Assembly (NCBI RefSeq): GCF_014673215.1
Contig: NZ_JACWMS010000002.1
Span: 806,001 to 870,000, forward strand
From: Gordonia hankookensis
Lineage (GTDB): Bacteria; Actinomycetota; Actinomycetes; Mycobacteriales; Mycobacteriaceae
Length of the DNA: 64,000 bases
Direction of reading: 5' to 3'
The notes below the pieces were generated by a model. The model was not told the origin of the DNA and did not search any database. It saw only the letters and a program-made list of their open reading frames with translations. A program made the translations under genes and the position numbers. Positions 16,215 to 23,933 of this stretch are shown one piece after another. The first letter of the stretch is position 1. Each line of letters begins with the position of its first letter.

Positions 16215-17438
16215 GTGACCACCATCGTGATCGTCGGAGGCGGCCTGGCCGGTGCGAAAGCCGCCGAGGCGCTACGCGCACAGGATTTCGACGGCGAGGT
16301 GATCCTGTTCGGCGCCGAAGAGCGTCTGCCCTATGAGCGACCGCCGCTGTCCAAGGAGTTCCTGGCCGGGAAGAAGACCTTGCCCGACTTCACCGTGCAC
16401 GACGGAGATTGGTATCGGGACAACAGAATCGACGTGCGCCCCGGCACCGACATCGACGACCTCGACGTCTCGGAGAAGTCGGTGCGGCTTCCGGACGGCA
16501 GCACCGTCGCCTACGACAAGCTCTTGCTGGCCACCGGTTCTCGATCACGTCGTCTCGACCTCCCCGGCGCCGACGCGGACGGTGTCCACTACTTGCGGAC
16601 CATCGACGACGCGCAGCGGTTGAGCGATGCGATCACCGACACGACCCGCGTCGCCATCGTCGGCGGCGGCTGGATAGGTCTCGAGGTCGCAGCGAGCGCC
16701 CGTGAACGTGGCGCCGAGGTGACCGTCGCCGAGTTCGCCCCGCAGCCCCTGCTGGGCGCCCTCGGGCCCGAGGTCGCGGAGGTGTTCGCCGACCTGCATC
16801 GTGACCACGGAGTGGACCTGCGCACCGGGGTCGAGGTCGCCGAGATCATCACCGAGGGCGGCGCCGCGCGTGGCCTCCGGCTGGCGGGCGGCGACACCGT
16901 CGACGCCGACGTGGTGCTGATCGCGGCGGGAGCCGTCCCCAATCTCGAACTCGCGGAGGCAGCCGGGCTGGCGACGGCCGATGGCGGCGTGCTCGTCGGC
17001 GCAGGCCTTCAGAGCAGTGATCCCGATGTGTTCGCGGTCGGCGACATCGCCAACGCCGAGCACCCGCTCCTGCACACGCGGGTGCGTACCGAGCACTGGG
17101 CAAACGCGCTGAACCAGCCGGCGGTGGCGGTCACAAACATGCTCGGCGGCAGCGAGGAGTACTCGAATCTCCCGTATTTCTTCACCGACCAGTTCGACCT
17201 GGGCATGGAGTACACCGGACTGTCGACGGGCTATGAACAGGTGGTGTTCCGCGGCGACGTCGCGGGTCGGGAGTTCGTCGTGTTCTGGCTCGACGGCGAC
17301 GCACACGTGCTGGCGGGCATGCAGGTCAACATCTGGGATCAGCTCGAAGGGATCAAAGAACTCATCACGGCGCGGGCCACGGTGGACACCGCCAGGCTCG
17401 CGAACCCGGATGTGACGCTCGCCGAACTCATCTCGTGA
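16215..17438 (+). CDS. FAD-dependent ferredoxin/rubredoxin reductase
   Basis: The 407-residue flavoprotein has the two-dinucleotide fold of putidaredoxin-type ferredoxin reductases. FAD binds at VIVGGGLAGAKAAEALRAQ near the N-terminus, NAD at VAIVGGGWIGLEVAASARERG near residue 150, and VFAVGDIANAEHPLL near residue 277 closes the FAD site. YERPPLSKEFLAG is also typical. The C-terminal reductase domain follows. GGAGG lies two bases from the ATG at 16209 but eight bases from the GTG at 16215, so GTG is preferred. No ferredoxin or P450 gene adjoins it, so the electron acceptor is presumably encoded elsewhere. Confidence 0.87.
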   Translation: MTTIVIVGGGLAGAKAAEALRAQDFDGEVILFGAEERLPYERPPLSKEFLAGKKTLPDFTVHDGDWYRDNRIDVRPGTDIDDLDVSEKSVRLPDGSTVAYDKLLLATGSRSRRLDLPGADADGVHYLRTIDDAQRLSDAITDTTRVAIVGGGWIGLEVAASARERGAEVTVAEFAPQPLLGALGPEVAEVFADLHRDHGVDLRTGVEVAEIITEGGAARGLRLAGGDTVDADVVLIAAGAVPNLELAEAAGLATADGGVLVGAGLQSSDPDVFAVGDIANAEHPLLHTRVRTEHWANALNQPAVAVTNMLGGSEEYSNLPYFFTDQFDLGMEYTGLSTGYEQVVFRGDVAGREFVVFWLDGDAHVLAGMQVNIWDQLEGIKELITARATVDTARLANPDVTLAELIS

Positions 17439-17496
17439 TGCCTGATCGCGGCTCCTGCCTGCGCTTCCTGGTCGAATCCGTCGTATCCGGCGGTAC

Positions 17497-18507
17497 TCAA
17501 CCCACCGCCACCGCGGCCCCATCCGTCGTCGTAGCCTGATCGGCCGGCTCCGAGTCGCGTTTGCGCCGTGCTCGGACGATGCCTGCCCCGTAGAGCGCGA
17601 GACCGAGAACCAGCCAGAAGCACAGCACCATGATCGACCGCGCGATGCCGTGCCCCTCGAAGAAGACGACGTCACGCAACAACATTCCGGTCGCCCCAGG
17701 CGGCAGCAACTGACCGAGCGTCCCCCACGGGGCGGGAAGCAGTTCGGGAGCGCTCTGCAATCCCGACAGCGGATTGCCCAGGAAGATCAAGAGCACAGCG
17801 GCGATGCCGAGACCGATGCCGCCCAGGAGCTCACGCAGACCGAGAACCATGAAACACGTGGCGGCGATGCCCAGCATCGCGGCGAGGCTGGTCACCCAGT
17901 AGTTGCCGTCGAACGTGCCGATCACGAACTGCAGCGTCGCCACCAACGCCAGGCCCCCGGCCACCGACACACCGGCGGCGGCCACCAGCCGGGCACCGTT
18001 GCCAGGGATCAGCAGCATGATCACCATCGCACCGATCCAGCCACCGAGCGCCAGCGGCAGCGCACCCGCCGCGAGGCCCGCACCCTTCGGGTCGTCGGCG
18101 GGAAACCCTTGGACGTCAACGGGTTGCGTCGTGATACCCATCCGCTGGCCGACGGTCCCCAACAGGGTGGCAACCGCCGGACTGGCAGCACTGGACACCA
18201 CCACCGTCTCCGGTCCGTTCGCGCCGAAGACGACCGCGCCGTATATCTCCCGGTCGAGGATCGCGTCTGTGGCGGCGGCCTGGTCAGGGTAGGCGGTGAC
18301 CGCGAATCCGTCTGCGCCCTGCTCGAAGTGGGCCGCCTGTGCCGCCGGGGCGACCACGCCGATCGGGACATCGTGGGGCGCCGACCGCGAGGCCGGCAAG
18401 GCGAACGCGATGACCATGAGGGTCAGCAGGATCGCGATGCCGACGATCAGACCGATCATCGTGCGTGGGGACATCTGGCCGGCCCGATCCGATGCTGGCA
18501 GTGCCAT
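17497..18507 (-). CDS. ABC-2/YhgE-type membrane protein
   Basis: The 336-residue membrane protein has an N-terminal span (MIGLIVGIAILLTLMVIAFALP), an extracytoplasmic domain of about 110 residues, then about five spans from residue 145 on. This one-plus-five layout is that of YhgE/Pip-like and ABC-2 permease-like proteins, including the membrane partners of many actinobacterial TetR regulators. No ATPase gene adjoins it. It is divergent from the TetR gene, and two TetR-type dyads lie between them. Export of a toxic or lipidic compound is plausible, but the substrate cannot be inferred. The stop converges on the ferredoxin reductase gene. Confidence 0.7.
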   Translation of the reverse strand: MALPASDRAGQMSPRTMIGLIVGIAILLTLMVIAFALPASRSAPHDVPIGVVAPAAQAAHFEQGADGFAVTAYPDQAAATDAILDREIYGAVVFGANGPETVVVSSAASPAVATLLGTVGQRMGITTQPVDVQGFPADDPKGAGLAAGALPLALGGWIGAMVIMLLIPGNGARLVAAAGVSVAGGLALVATLQFVIGTFDGNYWVTSLAAMLGIAATCFMVLGLRELLGGIGLGIAAVLLIFLGNPLSGLQSAPELLPAPWGTLGQLLPPGATGMLLRDVVFFEGHGIARSIMVLCFWLVLGLALYGAGIVRARRKRDSEPADQATTTDGAAVAVG

Positions 18508-18523
18508 GAGACCCCACTCCTAA

Positions 18524-18584
18524 GAGACGCTTCGTTTCCTATCGCGAGAAGTGTAAGGTCCTCCGATAAGAAACGCAACGTTTC
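18524..18584. promoter_or_regulatory. Two related TetR-type operators
   Basis: Site 1 (18524-18538) reads GAGACG-CTT-CGTTTC and site 2 (18570-18584) reads GAAACG-CAA-CGTTTC. Site 2 is a perfect 6-3-6 dyad; site 1 has one mismatch. Both are preceded by TAA or ATAA and followed by CCT, giving a shared extended motif. The centres are 46 bp apart. Site 1 lies 17 bp from the start of the membrane-protein gene and site 2 lies 17 bp before the tetR start, so one repressor could control both genes. Confidence 0.75.
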
Positions 18585-18600
18585 CTCTGTGGAGGTGGAG

Positions 18601-19197
18601 ATGCCTGCTCACCGACGGCGAGGCGCCGAACTCGAGCGCGCGATCCTCGCAGCGGTCCGTGACCAGGTGGATCGGCACGGGTACGCGAACACCACGTACG
18701 AAGGCGTCGCGGCGGCGGCCGGCACGGGAAAGGCAGTCCTCTACCGCCGCTGGGCCACCAAGGCGCACATGGTGCTCGCCGCGATGGCGGCCGACGAGCA
18801 GATCGACCTGACCTTCACCGTCGACACCGGCAGTCTCGCCGACGATCTGAATCTCGCGCTCAGGGGCGGACGAGACATCCTCGACCACCGGCGGGAGATG
18901 GTCGTCGGCCTCCTGGCCGACCTCGACCCCGGCGACCCCGGCTGGGGACAGTCACTGTTCTCGAACCGGATCAGCGTGGTGCTCGGCCCGATCGTCGATC
19001 AGGCCCGTGCGCGTGGCGAACTCGGTGACGCGCCGCTGCCACCACGCGTTCTGGCAGTGCCCCTGACCATGCTGCGCCATGACACCCTCGTCTATGGGCG
19101 CGTCTCCGACGACGACATCGCCGAGATCGTCTCCACCTGCATCGTTCCGTTGTTCATCACCGCGAGCCGGTCACCGGCAGGTGCTTTCGATAGCTGA
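18601..19197 (+). CDS. TetR/AcrR family regulator
   Basis: The 198-residue protein has an N-terminal TetR HTH: LERAILAAVRDQVDRHGYANTTYEGVAAAAGTGKAVLYRRWATKAHMV (about residues 10-57). A C-terminal ligand-binding domain follows. The ATG is preceded by GGAGGTGGAG. The gene is divergent from the membrane protein, with two copies of an operator-like dyad in the 93-bp gap, one near each start, implying autoregulation. Its 3' end overlaps the convergent MFS gene by 41 bases, so readthrough would make antisense RNA to either gene. The inducer is unknown. Confidence 0.88.
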   Translation: MPAHRRRGAELERAILAAVRDQVDRHGYANTTYEGVAAAAGTGKAVLYRRWATKAHMVLAAMAADEQIDLTFTVDTGSLADDLNLALRGGRDILDHRREMVVGLLADLDPGDPGWGQSLFSNRISVVLGPIVDQARARGELGDAPLPPRVLAVPLTMLRHDTLVYGRVSDDDIAEIVSTCIVPLFITASRSPAGAFDS

Positions 19198-20410
19198 TGA
19201 GCACCACCAGGGTCGAGATGATCAGCAGCACGACGAGTGCCGTCAGCAGCTCCATGGTGGTGAACGGCGGCGTCAGCGCCGCAAGGATCGTCGGGACGAT
19301 GAACCCCAGGTAGGCAACGGCATAGAAGACTCCGGTGAGCTTTGCCAGGTCCGCAGCCGGCGCGATGCGCTGGACTTCGAGAAGGCCGGAGACGAGACCG
19401 ATCCCGAAGCCTGCCCCGAAGACCACGCTCGCCACCGCACCGATGAGCAACTGATCGGTCGCCACCGCTGCCATCATCACCAGCATGCCGACGGTCAGCG
19501 TCGCGAGCGAGACGACGATCCCACGTGCGCTGGAGGAGGAGTCGATCCGCTTGGCCACCGGCTGGATGAGCGCACCGGAGACCAGCGCGATCACACTGAG
19601 CACCGTCGCGTAGGCGAGCCCGAGGCCACCGGCCGCATCCCCGAGCAGCACCGGAAGATACCCGTAGGACAGTCCGCACGCAACGAAAAGCCAAGGGCCG
19701 CAGACGATCACCACACGGAGGAACCGTCGGTGCCGAGCCGACGGCACCGACAGGCGGGTCCGCAGGGGCGGGCGGACCGCGTCGGGCGTGCTCGTCTCGG
19801 GCGGGCGCCGGACGAGCCAGAGGAACGGCAGCGTCACAGCCACATGGATCGCGTAGGGCAACACCTCGGGCCACGGTCCCCATTGCGCGATGCTGCCCGC
19901 CACCAGAGCTCCCAACGCCGACCCGAGGGTGAAGGCGAGCGATGCACGGCGCGCGCCGGCGCCGGCGTCGGCGGTCATGTCGTACGGCTCTCCGGACATC
20001 TCCTTGAGCCACGTGGTCCCGACCGCCATCGCCGTCCCGACCGTCATACCCGACACCAGACGGCCGAGATAGATCGGGACGGAGCCGAGTTCGCCCAGCG
20101 AGAGGAGCACGCTCCCGGCGAGACCGAAGCAGACGGCCCAGAACATGGGAATCCGTCGGCCGACATGGTCGGAGACCGCGCCCGCGATGATCAGCGCCGG
20201 CGCGAGCCCGGCCACATAGACGCCCAGGAAGCTCGTCACCGTGCCGGCCGAGTAGTGCTCGGCCTCCTTGTACAGCAACAACATCGGACTGAACTGATTG
20301 CCCGCCCACGAACAGACGAACACCGCCCCGAACACGAGCACCCACGGCGGCACCGCGCGGCGAGACGCACGGTCGACGGCCGTCGGGCGCTGTTGGGTTC
20401 CCAGGCTCAT
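19157..20410 (-). CDS. MFS transporter co-transcribed with a GntR regulator
   Basis: This 417-residue major facilitator has 12 predicted spans. GAVSDHVGRRIPMFWAVCFGLAG between helices 2 and 3 is the family motif A region, and YLGRLVSGMTVGTAMAVGTTWLKE follows. The second half includes PVAKRIDSSSSARGIVVS and FGIGLVSGLLEVQRIAP. Its ATG overlaps the stop of gntR (ATGA), so regulator and transporter form one transcript starting from the palindromic region upstream of gntR. Such GntR-MFS pairs usually handle an organic acid or drug. The 3' end overlaps the tail of the convergent tetR gene. Confidence 0.86.
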   Translation of the reverse strand: MSLGTQQRPTAVDRASRRAVPPWVLVFGAVFVCSWAGNQFSPMLLLYKEAEHYSAGTVTSFLGVYVAGLAPALIIAGAVSDHVGRRIPMFWAVCFGLAGSVLLSLGELGSVPIYLGRLVSGMTVGTAMAVGTTWLKEMSGEPYDMTADAGAGARRASLAFTLGSALGALVAGSIAQWGPWPEVLPYAIHVAVTLPFLWLVRRPPETSTPDAVRPPLRTRLSVPSARHRRFLRVVIVCGPWLFVACGLSYGYLPVLLGDAAGGLGLAYATVLSVIALVSGALIQPVAKRIDSSSSARGIVVSLATLTVGMLVMMAAVATDQLLIGAVASVVFGAGFGIGLVSGLLEVQRIAPAADLAKLTGVFYAVAYLGFIVPTILAALTPPFTTMELLTALVVLLIISTLVVLISYRKHLPVTGSR

Positions 20411-21048
20411 ATCGCACCCTGGTAACGATCGAGGTGGGCGTCGAGCGCGTCGGCGAATCGCGCCGCATCACCGCGCAGGAAACAGTCCGCGAGTTCGCGG
20501 TGGTCGTCGTAGGACGACATCAGATTCGCCGGGTCCACGCGGAGCAGCAGATTACGCAGACGCTGCTGACGACTCCGCAGCTCCTCATAGAAGTGTCGGG
20601 CCACCGGATTGCCCGAGGCCTCCACCATCAGCGCGTGGAAGTCGTCGTCGGCAGCGACGAACCCGGACACGTCCCCGGCGTCGACGTGGCGACGCTGCCG
20701 TTCCAGGTTCTCCGCGAGCAGGGCGGCACAAGGTTCGGCGGGACCACCGGCCGCGAACACCTGGGCCGCCGACGCCGATTCGATGCCCTTGCGCATGGCC
20801 AGGACGTCCTCGGCCTCGCGGTGGGTCATGGGCCGGACGATCGCACCCTTACGGGAGACGAGTTCGATCAGTTGCTCGGCGCTGAGCAGGAGGAACGCCT
20901 CATGGACCGGGGTCCTGCTGATCCCGAGCTCGGCGCCGATCGCACCCTCGCTCACCAGCGCACCCCCGGGCAGGTCTCCGCTGATGATCCGTGCCTTGGT
21001 GTGGGCATACGCGCGCTCGGCGGCTACGGGCCCGGTGGTCGTGGTCAT
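20407..21048 (-). CDS. GntR family regulator, FadR/FCD type
   Basis: The 213-residue protein has an N-terminal winged helix (TKARIISGDLPGGALVSEGAIGAELGISRTPVHEAFLLLSAEQLIELV, about residues 17-64) and a C-terminal all-helical FCD domain. FAAADDDFHALMVEASGNP-type spacing and YDDHRELADCFLRGD supply the Asp/His residues that in many FCD domains bind metal or carboxylate effectors. It is the first gene of a two-gene unit with the MFS transporter. A perfect 30-bp palindrome lies 12 bp upstream of its start, strongly suggesting autoregulation. The effector is probably a small carboxylate, by analogy only. Confidence 0.9.
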   Translation of the reverse strand: MTTTTGPVAAERAYAHTKARIISGDLPGGALVSEGAIGAELGISRTPVHEAFLLLSAEQLIELVSRKGAIVRPMTHREAEDVLAMRKGIESASAAQVFAAGGPAEPCAALLAENLERQRRHVDAGDVSGFVAADDDFHALMVEASGNPVARHFYEELRSRQQRLRNLLLRVDPANLMSSYDDHRELADCFLRGDAARFADALDAHLDRYQGAI

Positions 21049-21060
21049 GCGGGCACCCTA

Positions 21061-21090
21061 CCCCTTGCATACAAGCTTGTATGCAAGGGG
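21061..21090. promoter_or_regulatory. Perfect 30-bp palindrome, candidate GntR operator
   Basis: The left half is CCCCTTGCATACAAG and the right half is its exact reverse complement, so all 30 bases are symmetric with no spacer. The centre, TTGTATGCAAG-like half-sites around CAAGCTTG, resembles FadR-subfamily GntR operators rich in TTGTA/TACAA. It lies 12 bp from the gntR start and 6 bp past the stop of the peroxidase gene. It may therefore serve both as the autoregulatory site and as part of a terminator for the upstream gene. No T-run follows it in the direction of transcription. Confidence 0.8.
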
Positions 21091-21096
21091 TTGATC

Positions 21097-21573
21097 TCAG
21101 AGCAGTCCGCCGATCGCCCCGGTCAGCTTCTCGGGCTTGGTGGTCGGCGCGAACCGATCGACGACGGTGCCGTCACGGCCGATGAGGAACTTGGTGAAGT
21201 TCCAGTTGATCCGCCCGCCGAGCAGCCCTCGCTTCTCGGACCGCAGCCACGCATAGAGCGGATGCGCTTCGGGTCCGTTGACGTCGATCTTCGCGAACAT
21301 CGGGAACGTGACGTCGTAGGTCAGCGAGCAGAAGTTCTTGATCTCGTCCGCATCGCCCGGTTCCTGATGCGCGAACTGATCACACGGGAATCCGAGTACC
21401 CGCAGCCCCTGGTCGGAGTACGTGCGGTGCAAGGCCTCGAGCCCTTCGTACTGCGGTGTGAAACCGCACTTCGAGGCGGTGTTGACGACGAGGAGCGGCA
21501 GCCCGGCATATCCGGACAACGGAACCGGGTTGCCGTCGATGTCGTCGGCGGTGAAGTCGTAGGCGGTGGTCAT
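21097..21573 (-). CDS. Glutathione-peroxidase-like (thioredoxin-type) peroxidase
   Basis: The 158-residue cytoplasmic protein belongs to the GPx family. The peroxidatic cysteine is Cys36 in NTASKCGFTPQY, with Gln70 in FAHQEPG and Trp124-Asn125 in INWNFTKF completing the catalytic set. FPCDQF holds a further conserved cysteine. Cysteine rather than selenocysteine, and the absence of glutathione in actinobacteria, suggest it reduces hydroperoxides with thioredoxin or mycoredoxin-type donors. The ATG giving MTTAYDF follows GGGGAGAG; the ATG eight codons upstream lacks such a site. It ends just before the 30-bp palindrome. Confidence 0.92.
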   Translation of the reverse strand: MTTAYDFTADDIDGNPVPLSGYAGLPLLVVNTASKCGFTPQYEGLEALHRTYSDQGLRVLGFPCDQFAHQEPGDADEIKNFCSLTYDVTFPMFAKIDVNGPEAHPLYAWLRSEKRGLLGGRINWNFTKFLIGRDGTVVDRFAPTTKPEKLTGAIGGLL

Positions 21574-21615
21574 GAATCTCTCCCCGTGGTCGCGCATCGG
21601 AGGACGCAGATGCGT

Positions 21616-22341
21616 CTAGGTGTAGGCGGACCGGCCCAGTATCGCATCGCAGGCCGCCGCCCCCTCTGCGATCCCGCGCTCGAAGGCCCGTCCGCGCTCG
21701 GCGCCGGTGCCGTGCGTGGGCCGGCCGGGCAGCGAGTACATGAACTCCACCGCCTCGGTCAGATCGGCAGGCGACAGGTAGCCCTCACCGATCAGCCAAC
21801 TCCACCCGGCACCCGACCAGCAGTCCGAGGCGAACTCCAGGCGCCGCACCTCATCGACCGGGCCGAAGACGGTGGTGGACACCGGCTTCAACCCGACGCT
21901 CTCCTGCACACCATGACCCGACTCGTGGACGAAGGTGGTCACAGTCCGGCTCCGCGTCGAGATGAGTGCGGCATCGGTCTCGAGATTGACGAACGTGGTC
22001 TTGTCACAGTGGTGGAGCCCGAGATCGATCAATCTCCCGAGTTCGGCGTAGACGCAGACGTCACCGTTCGCACGGTTCCACGACAACCCCGCGCCCGGGT
22101 TCTGAACCATCACCGTCTCTCGGACCACCGAAGCCCGCTCCCGGTGACGGAGCCACCGATCGGTCAGCGCCACTGCGCACGACGCGTTCTTCACTTCGGT
22201 CTGCTCACCGTGGCAGGCCGCGAGGTCGGGCTCGACAACCACCGTCCGGAACGGTGCCGCGTGGGCGCTCGTCTGATACCCGAGGAGGATCGTGGTGACG
22301 CACACCAACACCGGCACGACCACCGCGCAACCGCGCCTCAT
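21616..22341 (-). CDS. Exported neutral zinc metallopeptidase-like protein
   Basis: This 241-residue protein begins with an Arg-containing signal segment (MRRGCAVVVPVLVCVTTILLGYQTSAHA), so it is probably secreted or membrane-anchored. HESGHGVQ at about residues 139-146 is the HExxH zinc motif, and RLEFASDCWSGAGW about 25 residues later supplies the third ligand region, as in the YpfJ-like neutral zinc metallopeptidase family (usually ELxADCxAG). Cysteines near residues 43, 55, 96 and 112 could form disulfides. The ATG at 22341 follows GGGAACGAGG; the longer frame is rejected. The substrate is unknown. Confidence 0.8.
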   Translation of the reverse strand: MRRGCAVVVPVLVCVTTILLGYQTSAHAAPFRTVVVEPDLAACHGEQTEVKNASCAVALTDRWLRHRERASVVRETVMVQNPGAGLSWNRANGDVCVYAELGRLIDLGLHHCDKTTFVNLETDAALISTRSRTVTTFVHESGHGVQESVGLKPVSTTVFGPVDEVRRLEFASDCWSGAGWSWLIGEGYLSPADLTEAVEFMYSLPGRPTHGTGAERGRAFERGIAEGAAACDAILGRSAYT

Positions 22342-22436
22342 CGAAGCCTCGTTCCCGCCGGCGACCAGGCCATCCTCGGCAGTGCCGGACGTCTCAACGG
22401 TAGTGCGGCGCACGATCGTCGCACTAGAGTCTGACC

Positions 22437-23294
22437 ATGCGATTCGGCATCTGCATCCTGCCCGAGGCGCCCTGGCGCCACACCCGTCCCCGGTGGCAGC
22501 GTGCCGAGGAGATGGGTTTCGACCATGCCTGGACCTACGACCACCTCGTGTGGGGTGGCCTGCCCGATTCGCAATGGTTCTCCTGCATCCCGACGCTGAC
22601 CGCCGCTGCCGCAGTCACGTCCCGCATCGGCCTCGGCGCCTTCGTGATGTCCCCGAACTTTCGGCATCCGGCGTCGCTGGCGCGTGAGGTGCAGACCGTC
22701 GCCGACATCTCCGATGGGCGCCTGCTGGTCGGGCTCGGCGCGGGCGGGTCACCGGACGACACGATCCTGGGTCAACCCGACGTCACCGTTCGCGAGCGGG
22801 TCGACCGGCTGCAGGAGTTCACCCGCCTCCTCGACCGCATGCTGACCGACGATCATGTCAGCGACCACGGCGAGTTCTTCTCGGTCCGGGACATGCGACT
22901 CGTCGGCGGTCCCGTCCGCGATCGCATCCCGCTGATCCTGGCCGGTAACGGCCCCCGCTCGGTCCGATTCGCAGCGCGACACGGAGACGGATGGGTGACT
23001 ACCGGCGCGGGTGCGGACAACCTCGACGACTGGTTCGGCGGAGTGGCACGTAGTTGCCGGATCTTCGAGGAGTCCGTGGCCGATCGACCCGATGGCAAAG
23101 CCGTCGACCGGTACCTCAGCGTGGACTCATCCCCCCGGAACTCACTGGAGAGCGTCGGACTGTTCGACGAAATCGTCGGCCGGGCAGGAGAACTCGGATT
23201 CACCGACGTGATCGTGCACTGGCCGCGGGACACCGAACCGTACCGCGCACGCCTGGAGGTGCTCGAGGTGATCGCCCAGCGGGGCCTCGCCTGA
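22437..23294 (+). CDS. LLM class F420-dependent oxidoreductase
   Basis: The 285-residue TIM-barrel protein matches the luciferase-like monooxygenase superfamily, F420-dependent subgroup. Landmarks are MGFDHAWTYDHLVW near residue 26, RIGLGAFVMSPNFRHPASLAREVQTVADISDGRLLVGLGAGG (about residues 63-104) and PLILAGNGPRSVRFAARHGDGWVTTG near residue 163. The conserved histidine in HPASLAREV and the GLGAG loop suggest flavin or F420 binding. It is divergent from the metallopeptidase and is followed by a stand-alone acyl carrier protein gene 134 bp downstream. The substrate is not predictable. Confidence 0.86.
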   Translation: MRFGICILPEAPWRHTRPRWQRAEEMGFDHAWTYDHLVWGGLPDSQWFSCIPTLTAAAAVTSRIGLGAFVMSPNFRHPASLAREVQTVADISDGRLLVGLGAGGSPDDTILGQPDVTVRERVDRLQEFTRLLDRMLTDDHVSDHGEFFSVRDMRLVGGPVRDRIPLILAGNGPRSVRFAARHGDGWVTTGAGADNLDDWFGGVARSCRIFEESVADRPDGKAVDRYLSVDSSPRNSLESVGLFDEIVGRAGELGFTDVIVHWPRDTEPYRARLEVLEVIAQRGLA

Positions 23295-23428
23295 TCTGTC
23301 GTGCGCACGGCCGGACAACCGGAATCGGCACGGCACCGTCGACCCGGTTGTGACGTGCCACACAGATCCAGTATCGTCGGCGGTAAGTCAAGTGACTCAA
23401 CTTTCCGACGTGCTCAGGGGAGGGCAGC

Positions 23429-23683
23429 ATGGAAGCGGAACTCACGACGAATGAACTCGTCTCGATCCTGGTACGACAAGCGGTCGCCGACGTGCTGGGG
23501 GTACCGCCTACCGCACTCGACGCCACCACCCAACTGTCCGAGTACGGCCTCGACTCGATCTCGTCCGTCGACCTGACCGTCCAGCTCGAAGAGGTCTTCG
23601 ACATCCGGATTCCCCATCGGGACACCCGGATGCTCGCCACTGTCGACGGCATCACCGACTACATCCAGCGGATCGGTTTCTGA
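23429..23683 (+). CDS. Stand-alone acyl carrier protein
   Basis: The 84-residue acidic protein has the phosphopantetheine attachment motif EYGLDSISSVDL with Ser43 as the modified residue. VSILVRQAVADVLGVPPTALD before it and LEEVFDIRIPHRDTRMLATVDGITDYI after it give the four-helix carrier pattern. The Asp-Ser-Ile variation resembles polyketide or peptide-synthetase-type carriers more than the housekeeping fatty-acid AcpP (DSL). The ATG follows AGGGGAGGG. No synthase, ligase or acyltransferase adjoins it, so its partner enzyme must be encoded elsewhere. About 250 bp of apparently non-coding DNA separates it from cinA. Confidence 0.85.
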   Translation: MEAELTTNELVSILVRQAVADVLGVPPTALDATTQLSEYGLDSISSVDLTVQLEEVFDIRIPHRDTRMLATVDGITDYIQRIGF

Positions 23684-23933
23684 CTGCCGCCCATTCACGG
23701 CAACCCGGTTACCGCGGCCCGAACGGCACGGCGTTGTTGTCGGGATTGTCACCCTCGGCCGTCCGGGATGCGCTCGGCGAGCGCCTCGAGTCGTTCACCC
23801 CGAGCACGATCACCCGGTTCGACGAGTTGGACGCCCAGCCCAGTCGCGCACGTGACTGCGGATGGTCCAGCGTCCGTGAGGATCCGCGGTGCTGTGGCCG
23901 CCCGCAGGCGATCGTGACAGTAGGCTCGGTGAC

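Noticed and set aside
23709..23933. Possible small minus-strand gene between the ACP and cinA genes (end of a longer frame opposite cinA)
   Set aside because: The tail reads like protein in places, but there is no start with a ribosome-binding site and no family match that I recognise. I treat the 250 bp as non-coding.
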